Source: Prevotellaceae bacterium UBA1075 (GTDB lineage: Bacteria > Bacteroidota > Bacteroidia > Bacteroidales > Bacteroidaceae). From it: a stretch of DNA of 64,000 bases. Below are positions 1-8,561 of this stretch, piece after piece; the stretch's first letter is position 1, and each line of letters opens with the position of its first letter. Both the position numbers and the translations under genes were made by a program. Under the pieces are notes generated by a model. It was not told the DNA's origin and did no database searches. It worked only from the letters and a program-made list of their open reading frames with translations. The stretch spans positions 11,300 to 75,299 of the forward strand of contig DCCS01000006.1 in NCBI GenBank assembly GCA_002316015.1, read 5' to 3'.

Positions 1-1641
1 ATCAACCAGCGCATGGATGCCGAGACCATCAATCTCGTCGCCGAGGAGTTCGGGTTTACCACCGAGTATGTGAGCGCCGAGGTGAGCGAGGCTGTGACCG
101 AGGCCGAGGACGATGAGGAGGACCTGGTGCCCCGCGCTCCCATCGTGACCGTGATGGGACATGTGGACCACGGCAAGACCTCTCTGCTCGACTACATACG
201 CCAGACAAATGTGATTGCAGGCGAGGCGGGTGGAATTACACAGCACATCGGTGCATACAACGTGACCCTGGAGGATGGCCGCCACGTGACCTTCCTCGAC
301 ACTCCCGGCCACGAGGCGTTCACTGCCATGCGTGCCCGCGGCGCGCAAGTGACCGACATAGCAATCATCATCATCGCCGCCGACGACGATGTCATGCCAC
401 AGACCAAGGAGGCCATCGCGCATGCCACGGCGGCCAACGTGCCCATCGTCTTTGCCATCAACAAGGTGGACAAGCCCGGCGCCAACCCCGACAAGATAAA
501 GGAGGAACTGGCCGCCATGAACTTCCTGGTAGAGGAATGGGGCGGCAAGTACCAGAGCCAGGACATCAGCGCCAAGAAGGGCACCGGCGTGAAGGAACTG
601 CTGGAGAAGGTGCTGCTGGAGGCCGAGATGCTTGACCTGAAGGCCAACCCCAACCGCAAGGCCACCGGCTCCATCATCGAGTCCAGCCTGGACAAGGGGC
701 GCGGCTATGTGGCCACCGTGCTTGTGAGCAACGGCACCCTGCACGTGGGTGACATCATGCTGGCCGGAACCAACTACGGACGCGTGAAGGCCATGCTCAA
801 CGAGCGTGGACAGCGCGTGAAGGAGATAGGCCCGGCCCAGGCCGCCACCGTGCTCGGGCTCAACGGTGCCCCGCAGGCCGGCGACACCTTCCATGTGATG
901 GACACCGACCAGGAGGCCCGCGAGATAGCCAGCAAGCGTGAGCAACTGGCCCGCGAGCAGGGCTTGCGCACGATGAAGCGCTTTGACCTGAATGAGCTGG
1001 GCCGCCGCATCGCCCTGGGTGACTTCAAGGAGATGAACCTCATAATAAAGGGCGACGTGGACGGCTCTATCGAGGCATTGAGCGACTCCCTCATCAAGCT
1101 CTCCACCGAGAAGATTCAGGTCAACGTCATCTACAAGGCGGTGGGCCAGATCAGCGAGAGTGACGTGAACATGGCCGCCGCCGCCGACAACTGCTTCATC
1201 GTGGGCTTCCAGGTACGCCCCTCGGCCACCGCACGCAAACTGGCCGACCAGCTGGGCGTGGACATCCGTCTCTACAGCGTCATCTACGATGCCATCGGTG
1301 AGGTCAAGGACGCCATGGAGGGCATGCTCTCACCCGAAATCAAGGAGGAGGTGACCGCCCAGGTGGAGGTGCGCCAGGTGTACCACATCAGCAAGGTGGG
1401 CACGGTGGCGGGTGCCTATGTGATGGAAGGCAAGGTGAGCCGCTCCAACAAGGCGCGTGTCATACGCGACGGCATAGTGGTGTTCACCGGCGCCATCAAC
1501 GCGCTCAAGCGCTTCAAGGACGATGTGAAGGAGGTGGGCACCAACTTCGAGTGCGGCCTGTCCCTGGTCAACTACAACGACCTGCGTGAGGGCGACATCA
1601 TCGAGACATTCCAGGAGGTTGAGGTCAAGAGCAAGCTCTGA
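1..1641 (+). CDS. infB: Translation initiation factor IF-2 (5' end outside window)
   Basis: IF-2 is the GTPase that brings initiator tRNA to the 30S subunit and promotes subunit joining. The frame is open from base 1, so only the C-terminal two thirds is present and the N-terminal domains lie upstream of the window. Counting from the Met at base 13, the G1 motif GHVDHGKT is at 49-56, DTPGH at 96-100, NKVD at 150-153 and SAK at 186-188, followed by domains II, III and the C-terminal domain that binds formylmethionyl-tRNA. The stop is 29 bases before cvpA, and the sufBCDS genes follow closely, so infB probably heads the visible part of one long operon. Identity is certain from the G motifs and overall layout. 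Confidence 0.98.
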   Translation: MNQRMDAETINLVAEEFGFTTEYVSAEVSEAVTEAEDDEEDLVPRAPIVTVMGHVDHGKTSLLDYIRQTNVIAGEAGGITQHIGAYNVTLEDGRHVTFLDTPGHEAFTAMRARGAQVTDIAIIIIAADDDVMPQTKEAIAHATAANVPIVFAINKVDKPGANPDKIKEELAAMNFLVEEWGGKYQSQDISAKKGTGVKELLEKVLLEAEMLDLKANPNRKATGSIIESSLDKGRGYVATVLVSNGTLHVGDIMLAGTNYGRVKAMLNERGQRVKEIGPAQAATVLGLNGAPQAGDTFHVMDTDQEAREIASKREQLAREQGLRTMKRFDLNELGRRIALGDFKEMNLIIKGDVDGSIEALSDSLIKLSTEKIQVNVIYKAVGQISESDVNMAAAADNCFIVGFQVRPSATARKLADQLGVDIRLYSVIYDAIGEVKDAMEGMLSPEIKEEVTAQVEVRQVYHISKVGTVAGAYVMEGKVSRSNKARVIRDGIVVFTGAINALKRFKDDVKEVGTNFECGLSLVNYNDLREGDIIETFQEVEVKSKL

Positions 1642-1669
1642 GGAGCATGCGCAAACATCAGAGAAAGAC

Positions 1670-2152
1670 ATGCTTGCCATTGACTGGATACTGATAGTGC
1701 TGTGGCTGTTGGGCACGCTCAAGGGCTGGACACGCGGCCTGGTTCGCCAGGCGGTGTCGCTCGGCGGCATTGTTCTCGGCTTCCTGCTGGCCAAGGCGTT
1801 CTGCTCGGTGCTTGGCACCTCGCTGGCGCCCGAGAGCTGGCACCCCACACTGGCCAGGGGTGTCTGCTTTGTGCTTATCTGGCTGGTAGTCCCCATCGCC
1901 TTGGGACTTGTGGGCGAGTTGTTCTCGACCATGTTCGACAGGGTCCGCATCCTGGGGATGGCCAACAAGATTGGCGGCGCCCTGATAGGTTTCCTCAAGT
2001 ACGGGTTCGTGCTTGGCGCGCTGGTGTGGGCGCTCTCGGCTGTCGGCATCGTCGGGGACACGACCATGCGGCAGTCGCGCCTGTGCCCGTCCCTGCGCGA
2101 GATACCCGTGACAGTCTATAAGATTTTGGCCTCAGACGACAAGGCCACATAA
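1670..2152 (+). CDS. cvpA: CvpA family inner-membrane protein
   Basis: This 160-residue protein starts MLAIDWILIVLW and has about four hydrophobic segments (roughly 4-20, 28-46, 63-85 and 103-125), with the GWTRGLVRQ turn after the first helix that is typical of CvpA. CvpA proteins are linked to colicin V export, purine-dependent phenotypes and envelope stress in other bacteria; the biochemical role is unsettled. I chose the ATG at 1670 because the upstream in-frame extension overlaps infB and is arginine-rich and unlike the family. It sits between infB and sufB with gaps of 28 and 14 bases, an arrangement common in Bacteroidales, so it is probably co-transcribed with both. Confidence 0.85.
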   Translation: MLAIDWILIVLWLLGTLKGWTRGLVRQAVSLGGIVLGFLLAKAFCSVLGTSLAPESWHPTLARGVCFVLIWLVVPIALGLVGELFSTMFDRVRILGMANKIGGALIGFLKYGFVLGALVWALSAVGIVGDTTMRQSRLCPSLREIPVTVYKILASDDKAT

Positions 2153-2166
2153 GCAGAAAGGTTCAG

Positions 2167-3612
2167 ATGGAGGACAAGAACAGTCTTGTGCGTGAGGTGG
2201 CTGCCAGGAAGTATGCTTATGGCTTCACCACCGACGTGCAGACGGATATTATCGAAAAGGGGTTGTCGGAGCATGTGGTTCGCCTCATCTCGCAGAAGAA
2301 GGGCGAACCCGAATGGCTGCTTGACTTTCGCCTGAAGGCGTTCCGCCACTGGCAGACGCTGGAGGAGCCCACATGGGGGCATCTGCGCATGCCCAGGATT
2401 GACTACCAGGACATCTCCTACTATGCCGACCCCATGCAGAAGAAGGCTGCCGACGGCGCGCGGGAGATGGACCCCGAACTGGTGAAGACCTTCAACAAGC
2501 TGGGCATCCCCCTGGAGGAGCGGCTCGCCCTGAGCGGCATGGCTGTAGATGCGGTGATGGACTCCGTGAGCGTCAAGACCACCTTCCGTGACAAGTTGCA
2601 GGAGCGGGGCATCATCTTCTGCTCCATCAGCGAGGCCGTAAGGAACCATCCCGAACTGGTGCGCCAGTACCTGGGCACCGTGGTCTCCTACAAGGACAAT
2701 TTCTTTGCCGCGCTCAACTCGGCGGTCTTCAGCGACGGTTCCTTTGTGTATATCCCCCGGGGGGTGCGCTGCCCCATGGAACTGAGCACCTATTTCCGCA
2801 TCAACGCGCGCGGCACCGGGCAGTTTGAGCGCACACTCATCGTGTGTGACGACAACGCCTACGTCAGTTACCTCGAGGGGTGCACCGCGCCCATGCGTGA
2901 CGAGAACCAGTTGCATGCAGCCATTGTGGAGATTGTGGTCATGCAGGATGCCGAGGTCAAGTACAGCACCGTGCAGAACTGGTATCCGGGCGACGCCAAC
3001 GGGCAGGGCGGCGTGCTCAACCTGGTCACCAAGCGCGGGCAGCTGCGCGGGGCGCGCAGCCGCCTGTCCTGGACTCAGGTGGAGACGGGCAGCGCCGTCA
3101 CCTGGAAGTACCCCAGCTGCGTGCTCCAGGGCGACGGCTCCCAGGCCGAGTTCTACAGCGTGGCTGTGACCAACAACTACCAGCAGGCCGACACGGGCAC
3201 CAAGATGATACACATCGGGCGCAACACCAAGAGTACCATCATCAGCAAGGGCATCAGCGCGGGACACAGCCAGAATGCTTACCGAGGCCTGGTCAAGGTG
3301 GCCTCCACGGCCGACGGCGCGCGCAACTACAGCAGTTGCGACTCCCTGCTGCTGGGCGACCGGTGCGGCGCGCACACCTTCCCCTACATCGACGTGCACA
3401 ACGACACAGCCATCGTGGAGCACGAGGCGACCACCAGCAAGATATCCGAGGACCAGCTCTTCTACTGCAACCAGCGCGGCATCGGCACCGAGGAGGCCGT
3501 GAGCCTGATAGTCAACGGCTATGCCAAGGAGGTCATCAAGAAACTCCCCATGGAGTTTGCGGTAGAGGCCCAGAAGCTCCTGGGCGTGTCGCTCGAGGGG
3601 TCGGTGGGATAA
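2167..3612 (+). CDS. sufB: Fe-S cluster assembly scaffold SufB
   Basis: SufB is the scaffold of the SufBC2D complex, where sulfur delivered by the cysteine desulfurase is combined with iron. The 481-residue length is right for the family. The C-terminal beta-helix ends with the signature FYCNQRGIGTEEA, which contains the conserved Cys region used for cluster assembly. The ATG at 2167 follows cvpA by 14 bases with a purine-rich stretch ahead of it. sufC, sufD and sufS follow in order. An 81-base gap to sufC holds a GC-rich hairpin repeat (see 3617-3650), which is unusual inside a suf operon and could lower expression of the downstream genes. Confidence 0.97.
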   Translation: MEDKNSLVREVAARKYAYGFTTDVQTDIIEKGLSEHVVRLISQKKGEPEWLLDFRLKAFRHWQTLEEPTWGHLRMPRIDYQDISYYADPMQKKAADGAREMDPELVKTFNKLGIPLEERLALSGMAVDAVMDSVSVKTTFRDKLQERGIIFCSISEAVRNHPELVRQYLGTVVSYKDNFFAALNSAVFSDGSFVYIPRGVRCPMELSTYFRINARGTGQFERTLIVCDDNAYVSYLEGCTAPMRDENQLHAAIVEIVVMQDAEVKYSTVQNWYPGDANGQGGVLNLVTKRGQLRGARSRLSWTQVETGSAVTWKYPSCVLQGDGSQAEFYSVAVTNNYQQADTGTKMIHIGRNTKSTIISKGISAGHSQNAYRGLVKVASTADGARNYSSCDSLLLGDRCGAHTFPYIDVHNDTAIVEHEATTSKISEDQLFYCNQRGIGTEEAVSLIVNGYAKEVIKKLPMEFAVEAQKLLGVSLEGSVG

Positions 3613-3616
3613 GGCA

Positions 3617-3650
3617 AAGCCCCCTCCTCAGCCTTCCCCGTGGGGAAGGG
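3617..3650. repeat. GC-rich hairpin element between sufB and sufC
   Basis: The sequence AAAGCCCCCTCC is followed by a small palindrome of CCTTCCCC and GGGGAAGG around 3632-3649. The same AAGCCCCCTCC edge and CCTTCCCC/GGGGAAGG core occur in the larger hairpin at 60828-60897, and the edge occurs inverted at 7106-7122. I read these as members of one dispersed intergenic element; whether this copy attenuates transcription is unknown. Confidence 0.6.
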
Positions 3651-3693
3651 CCAATGAGTGTGGAACTTATCAACAGGACGACAGACAACAGTT

Positions 3694-4446
3694 ATGTTAC
3701 AGATACAGAACCTGCATGCCAGCATCAACGGCAAGGAAATACTGAAGGGCGTGAACCTCACCGTCAGGGACGGCGAGGTGCATGCCATCATGGGACTCAA
3801 CGGAGCGGGCAAGAGCACGCTGAGCAACGTCATCGTGGGACATCCCGCCTACGAGGTCACGGCCGGCAGCATTACCTTCAACGGCAAGGACCTGCTGGCC
3901 ATGAAGCCCGAGGAGCGCGCCCACGAGGGCATCTTCCTCAGTTTCCAGCAGCCCGTGGAGATACCGGGCGTGAGCATGGTCAACTTCATGCGCGCGGCCC
4001 TCAACGCCAAGCGCAAGTACCACGGCGAGGAGCCGCTCTCGGCCGGGGACTTCCTCAAGCTCATGCGCGAGAAGCGCAAGATAGTGGAACTGGACAGCAA
4101 GCTCACCAGCCGCAGCGTCAACGAGGGGTTCTCGGGAGGCGAGAAGAAGCGCAACGAGATATTCCAGATGGCCATGCTGGAGCCCACCCTCAGCATACTG
4201 GACGAGACGGACTCCGGCCTGGACGTGGACGCCCTGCGCATCGTGGCCGAGGGCTTCAACAAGCTGCGCACGCCACAGTCCAGCGCCATCGTCATCACCC
4301 ATTACCAGCGCCTGCTGGACTATCTGAAGCCCGATGTCGTGCATGTGCTCATCGACGGGCGCATCGTCAAGACCGCCGGCCCCGAGCTCGCGCTCGAGAT
4401 AGAAAGGCGCGGCTTCGACTGGATCAGGGAGGAGGTGGGAGTGTGA
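3694..4446 (+). CDS. sufC: Fe-S assembly ATPase SufC
   Basis: SufC is the ABC-type ATPase that drives conformational change in the SufBC2D scaffold. The 250-residue protein has Walker A GLNGAGKST at about 34-42, the signature SGGEKKR at 147-153 (the SufC form of the ABC signature) and Walker B LSILDE with the following TDSGLD at 166-177. I chose the ATG at 3694 (MLQIQNLHASI) because the family begins there; the frame can be extended 12 codons upstream to 3658 but that part has no family counterpart. Its stop codon overlaps the GTG start of sufD by four bases, so the two are translationally coupled. Confidence 0.97.
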   Translation: MLQIQNLHASINGKEILKGVNLTVRDGEVHAIMGLNGAGKSTLSNVIVGHPAYEVTAGSITFNGKDLLAMKPEERAHEGIFLSFQQPVEIPGVSMVNFMRAALNAKRKYHGEEPLSAGDFLKLMREKRKIVELDSKLTSRSVNEGFSGGEKKRNEIFQMAMLEPTLSILDETDSGLDVDALRIVAEGFNKLRTPQSSAIVITHYQRLLDYLKPDVVHVLIDGRIVKTAGPELALEIERRGFDWIREEVGV

Positions 4447-5663
4447 GCGCCGAGCAGCAGTACATCGACTTCTACAGGGAGGCCGCCGCAACCATCTGCG
4501 CGCGCAGCTGTCCCGCGATGAACGCGGCCCGCGAGGCCGCATTCCACACCTTCAGCGCGCAGGGCTTCCCCTCGCGCAAGGTGGAGCGATACAAATACAC
4601 CGACGTGAAGGCCGACTTCGCGCCCGACTACGGCATCAGCCTGGCACCGCTGCAAGTGGCCGGCACGCCCTTCTGCACCACCCTGGCACAGGCAGGCGAG
4701 GCTGTGGCCGCGCACTATGGCCAGGTGGCCGACACCGCCGACCCCGTGGTGGCGCTCAACACCATGCTGTCCGTAGACACGCTGGTGGTGCATGTCCCGC
4801 ACGGCACACGCGCCGCGCATCCCATACAGATAAGCCACCTGCTGAGCGGTGAGGCGGACGATGTGATGGTCAACCGCCGCCTGCTCATCGTGCTCGGCGA
4901 GCGCGCCCAGGCCGATGTGGTCATCACCGAGCACGCCCGCGACCAGCGCCGCTTCCTCACAAACCAGGTCGTCGAGGTGGTGGCCGCCGACGGAAGCACC
5001 CTCAACCTGTACGAGGTGGAGGAGACCCACCTGATGTGCACGCGCTACTCCAGCCTGTTCATCCGCCAGGGCAGGGACAGCCATGTGAGCCACACCACCC
5101 TAACCCTCTTCAACGGCCACACGCGCAACCGCACCGATGTGGCCCTGCAGGGCGAGGGCTCCGGGGTCACCCTGGGCGGATGCGTCATTGCCGACAAGAC
5201 GCAGCGCGTGGACAACAACACGCTCATCGACCACCAGGCCGGCCACTGCACCAGCCGCGAGCTGTACAAGTACGTGCTCGACGACAGCGCCGTGGGAGCC
5301 TTCGCGGGCAGGATTCTCGTGCGCCCCGGGGCACAGAAGACCGTGAGCCAGGAGACCAACGCCAACCTCTGCTCGGCCCGCTCGGCCCGCATGTACACCC
5401 AGCCCATGCTGGAGATATATGCCGACGATGTGAAGTGCAGCCACGGCAGCACCGTGGGCCAGATAGACGATGCCGCCCTGTTCTACATGCGCCAGCGCGG
5501 CATCCCGGAGCAGGAGGCACGCCTGCTGCTCAAGTCCGCCTTCATCACCGAGGTGATAGAGGCCATACCGCTGGAGCCGCTTCGCGACCGCCTGCAGGTG
5601 CAGGTGGACAAGCGGCTTCGCGGCGAGTTGTCAAAGTGTGAGGGATGTAAGCTATGCAAGTGA
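4443..5663 (+). CDS. sufD: Fe-S assembly protein SufD
   Basis: SufD pairs with SufB and SufC in the scaffold complex and is needed for iron acquisition. The 406-residue protein has the SufB/SufD C-terminal beta-helix, including the segment CSHGSTVGQIDDAALFYMRQ near residue 330, and ends in a Cys-rich tail KCEGCKLCK. The tail looks like a metal or cluster site; I have not checked how widespread it is. The start is a GTG at 4443 inside the sufC stop (GTGA overlap); no suitable ATG lies nearby and the sequence before it is out of the family. It overlaps sufS by ten bases, so all four suf genes form one tight unit. Confidence 0.93.
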   Translation: MSAEQQYIDFYREAAATICARSCPAMNAAREAAFHTFSAQGFPSRKVERYKYTDVKADFAPDYGISLAPLQVAGTPFCTTLAQAGEAVAAHYGQVADTADPVVALNTMLSVDTLVVHVPHGTRAAHPIQISHLLSGEADDVMVNRRLLIVLGERAQADVVITEHARDQRRFLTNQVVEVVAADGSTLNLYEVEETHLMCTRYSSLFIRQGRDSHVSHTTLTLFNGHTRNRTDVALQGEGSGVTLGGCVIADKTQRVDNNTLIDHQAGHCTSRELYKYVLDDSAVGAFAGRILVRPGAQKTVSQETNANLCSARSARMYTQPMLEIYADDVKCSHGSTVGQIDDAALFYMRQRGIPEQEARLLLKSAFITEVIEAIPLEPLRDRLQVQVDKRLRGELSKCEGCKLCK

Positions 5664-6892
5664 GACCGTTTGACATCGGCCAGATACGCCAGGACTTCCC
5701 CATCCTGGGCAGGAAGGTGTATGACAAGTATCCGCTCGTGTATCTGGACAACGCAGCCACCACCCAGAAGCCACGCGTCGTGGTGGAGTCCATGGCAGAC
5801 GAATACTATAATGTGAATGCCAATGTGCACCGTGGCGTGCACTTCCTCTCCCAGCAGGCCACCGACCTGCACGAGCGGGCCAGGGAGACCGTGCGCCGCT
5901 TCATAGGGGCTGGCAGCACCCGCGAGATACTCTTCACCCGCGGCACCACCGAGAGTGTCAACCTGGTGGCCACCTGCTTCGGCCAGGCCTTCATGCGCGA
6001 GGGCGACGAGGTGATAGTGAGCCAGGTGGAGCACCACAGCAACATCGTGCCCTGGCAACTCCTGCGGGAGCGGCAGGGCATACGCATCCGCGTCATTCCC
6101 ATGACCGACGACGGCTACCTGTGCCTGGACTCCCTGGAGAAACTCTTCAACGAGCGCACGCGCCTGGTGAGCGTGGCGCATGTGAGCAACGTCCTGGGCA
6201 CGGTCAACCCTGTGGCCGAGATAGTGCGCATGGCACACGCGCATGATGTGCCCGTGCTGGTGGACGGGGCGCAGAGCGCGCCCCACATGCCCATCGACGT
6301 GAGCGCGATGGACTGCGACTTCTTTGCCTTCAGCGGGCACAAGCTGTACGGCCCCACGGGCATCGGCGTGCTCTATGGCAAGGAGAAGTGGCTCGACCGC
6401 ATGCCCCCCTACATGGGCGGTGGCGAGATGATCAAGAGCGTCAGCTTCGAGCACACGACCTTCAACGACCTCCCCTACAAGTTCGAGGCGGGCACGCCCG
6501 ACTATGTGGCCTCCACCGGCCTGGCCCGCGCCATCGACTACATCAACGCCCTGGGCATGGAGCAGATAGAGGCTCACGAGCGTGACCTCACACGCTATGC
6601 CCTGGAGCAGATGAGCCTGGTGCCCGGAATGCACATCTATGGCCCCCGGGACGCGGCCCGCCACGATGCCGTGGTGAGTTTCCAGGTGGGCCGTATCCAC
6701 CACCTGGACATGGGCACGCTGCTCGACCGCCTGGGCATCGCCGTGCGCACAGGGCACCATTGCGCCGAGCCGCTCATGCACCGCCTGGGCATCGAGGGGA
6801 CATGCCGCGCCAGCTTCGCGCTCTACAACACCCGCGCCGAGGTGGACACGCTGGTGCAGGGCATCGGGCGCGTGCGCGGCATGCTGGAGTAG
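5654..6892 (+). CDS. sufS: Cysteine desulfurase SufS
   Basis: SufS is the PLP-dependent group II cysteine desulfurase that removes sulfur from L-cysteine as a persulfide for the SUF scaffold. The 412-residue protein has LDNAATTQKP at 31-40, the PLP lysine K230 in SGHKLYGPTG, and the catalytic Cys C370 in RTGHHCAEPLM, the motif of group II enzymes. The ATG at 5654 overlaps the end of sufD. No sufE or sufU homologue is seen nearby, so the sulfur acceptor, if one is used, is elsewhere. This is the last gene of the infB-cvpA-suf unit; the 258 bases after it hold repeats rather than a clear terminator. Confidence 0.97.
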   Translation: MQVRPFDIGQIRQDFPILGRKVYDKYPLVYLDNAATTQKPRVVVESMADEYYNVNANVHRGVHFLSQQATDLHERARETVRRFIGAGSTREILFTRGTTESVNLVATCFGQAFMREGDEVIVSQVEHHSNIVPWQLLRERQGIRIRVIPMTDDGYLCLDSLEKLFNERTRLVSVAHVSNVLGTVNPVAEIVRMAHAHDVPVLVDGAQSAPHMPIDVSAMDCDFFAFSGHKLYGPTGIGVLYGKEKWLDRMPPYMGGGEMIKSVSFEHTTFNDLPYKFEAGTPDYVASTGLARAIDYINALGMEQIEAHERDLTRYALEQMSLVPGMHIYGPRDAARHDAVVSFQVGRIHHLDMGTLLDRLGIAVRTGHHCAEPLMHRLGIEGTCRASFALYNTRAEVDTLVQGIGRVRGMLE

Positions 6893-7150
6893 GGCGTCGC
6901 AGTCTTACGGAAGCGCAGTTACGCGATTGCGGGAGGGATGGCCGTGCGGCCCCCCCCACTGACGGGACTCTACAACCTCCCCCGCGCGGAAGAGGGCAAA
7001 AAAACGCGGCGCGCCGCGATGGCCAACGCAGCGCGCTGCATCGGCCATCGCACCGCACTGCGTTGGCCAATGCATGCCCCTGCCGCAATCACCCACCCTG
7101 GAGGGAGCGGGGAGGGGGCTTTACCTTGTTGATGTTGACATAACGATTAA
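6893..7150. other. Repeat-rich intergenic region after sufS
   Basis: This 258-base gap holds three 22-bp repeat units (7005-7070), an inverted copy of the AAAGCCCCCTCC element edge (7106-7122), and a short inverted repeat GATTGCGG near 6925 with CCGCAATC near 7083. No gene or clean TAnnTTTG promoter is seen; TACCTTGT at about 7124-7131 is an imperfect candidate for the lipoprotein gene. Confidence 0.6.
7005..7070 (+). repeat. 22-bp tandem array, three units
   Basis: After a run of seven As come three consecutive 22-base units at 7005-7026, 7027-7048 and 7049-7070. Each starts CGC and ends GGCCAA or GGCCAT with a GC-rich palindromic core such as GCGCGC. The units match the arrays at 52661-52766 and, inverted, at 37265-37317. 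Confidence 0.8.
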
Positions 7151-7744
7151 ATGAGAACAGATATGAAAAAGATTTTGTCCCGGATGTGCCTGTGCCTGGC
7201 CATCCTGTGCACCTGCGCCACCATGAGCGGGTGCGACGAGAACAGCCCCTGGCTCGAAATCATCAAGAACCTGCTGGGCACCAACACCACCTACACCTAT
7301 TCGGGAACGACCTCGTACCAATTCCTGGCAAACCCCAACAGCACAGGGGCCTACACCAGCACGCTGGCCGACTTCAACGCGCAGAGCAGCCAGGTGACCC
7401 TCACGACCACCTCGGCCAGCGAGACGGAGGCCACGGTGGTGCTGCCCGCAGCCTCGAAAAACGGGGTAAGCATGACATCGGTAACGCTCTCGGGGCTCTA
7501 CATGCAGAGCAACGGCAACACGACGACCCTCTCGGTGCCCCAGGACGGGATAAGCGGCGAGGGCACAATCACCTGCGACAACCAGAGCTACAGCCTCTCC
7601 AACCTGTATGTTACCAGCGCAAGCGCCACCAGCGGCGTCATCACCATGGAGCTGACCCTGTACTTCGGCACGGCCAACTCCCAGGGCAACTATCCCGTGG
7701 CCGTGAATGTCAAGTACAGCGGCCAGGCCATCTCGCAACAGTAA
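7151..7744 (+). CDS. Putative surface lipoprotein, beta-rich
   Basis: I do not recognise a defined function. The N terminus has a lipoprotein signal: a charged start with MKKILSRMC, a hydrophobic stretch and lipobox MSGC at about residues 25-28, so the mature protein would be lipid-anchored. The remaining 170 residues are rich in Thr, Ser and Val with alternating patterns expected of a beta barrel or calycin-like fold; similar small lipoproteins of the Bacteroidetes are often labelled calycin-like, but that is a weak resemblance. Two starts are possible, 7151 (MRTDMKK) and 7163 (MKK); the latter gives a more typical signal. It lies between sufS and rnhB with no functional link apparent. Confidence 0.75.
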   Translation: MRTDMKKILSRMCLCLAILCTCATMSGCDENSPWLEIIKNLLGTNTTYTYSGTTSYQFLANPNSTGAYTSTLADFNAQSSQVTLTTTSASETEATVVLPAASKNGVSMTSVTLSGLYMQSNGNTTTLSVPQDGISGEGTITCDNQSYSLSNLYVTSASATSGVITMELTLYFGTANSQGNYPVAVNVKYSGQAISQQ

Positions 7745-7810
7745 ACGCCCAGGCCGCGCCCCGCAGTCGGGAAAGCCAGTCCCGACCGCGCACGACGCCG
7801 CCATATCGCC

Positions 7811-8449
7811 ATGCTGCTGACATATTACAAGGAGGGGGTCATCGAAGCCGGCTGCGACGAGGCCGGACGGGGCTGCCTGGCCGGGCCCGTCTATGCGGCG
7901 GCGGTCATCCTGCCCCCCGATTACCACAACGACCTGCTCAATGACTCCAAGCAGCTGAGCGAGAAGCGACGCAACGAGCTGCGCGCCGTCATCGAGCGCG
8001 AGGCAGTGGCCTGGGCGGTGGGCACCGTCGACAACCGCGAGATAGACCGGATAAACATCCTGAACGCGAGCATCCTGGCCATGCACCGCGCCCTGGACGG
8101 CCTCGGTGTGCGGCCGCAGGAGATTATTGTGGACGGCAACCGCTTCAAGCCCTACAGGGACTTGCCCCACACCACCATCGTCAAGGGCGACGCCAGGTAC
8201 ATGAGCATAGCGGCAGCCAGCATCCTGGCCAAGACACACCGCGACGAGTGCATGGCGAGGCTTCACCGGGAATTTCCACAGTATCACTGGGACTCCAACA
8301 AGGGCTACCCCGCCCCCGCACACCGCCAGGCCATACGCCTTCACGGCGTCACGCCCTACCACCGTCTCACCTTCCAGCTGCTCCCGCCCGAACAGATGAC
8401 ACTGGATTTCGATGACAAAGGGCTTGGCTGTGAGCGAGGAAATAGGTAA
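7811..8449 (+). CDS. rnhB: Ribonuclease HII
   Basis: RNase HII cleaves the RNA strand of RNA-DNA hybrids and starts removal of misincorporated ribonucleotides. The 212-residue protein has the catalytic GCDEAGRGCLAGPV motif at about 14-27 (D16 and E17), the second Asp in IIVDGNRF near residue 109, and the conserved SILAKTHRDECM segment near 137. Length and motif order are typical. Its TAA stop codon lies inside the -7 box proposed for gpmI (8447-8454), so termination of rnhB and initiation of the next transcript share bases. Confidence 0.96.
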   Translation: MLLTYYKEGVIEAGCDEAGRGCLAGPVYAAAVILPPDYHNDLLNDSKQLSEKRRNELRAVIEREAVAWAVGTVDNREIDRINILNASILAMHRALDGLGVRPQEIIVDGNRFKPYRDLPHTTIVKGDARYMSIAAASILAKTHRDECMARLHREFPQYHWDSNKGYPAPAHRQAIRLHGVTPYHRLTFQLLPPEQMTLDFDDKGLGCERGNR

Positions 8450-8454
8450 TTTTG
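8424..8454 (+). promoter_or_regulatory. Promoter of gpmI
   Basis: TTGG at 8424-8427 and TAATTTTG at 8447-8454 are separated by 19 bases and match the Bacteroidetes -33/-7 pattern. The TAA of the box is the stop codon of rnhB. The transcript would have a leader of about 100 bases before gpmI. Confidence 0.65.
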
Positions 8455-8561
8455 CAGGCACAAACAGCGGGGCGGGCGCGCACTCACGCAGCGGGACTCC
8501 CACGCAGAGAGCATGCCGCCCGACCACAGACAGTCAAACAAGACAAAAAGGAGAATACACT

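Noticed and set aside
3336..4442. Long open frame leading into sufD
   Set aside because: It is antisense-like low-complexity readthrough of sufB and sufC in another frame; the GTG at 4443 is the sufD start.
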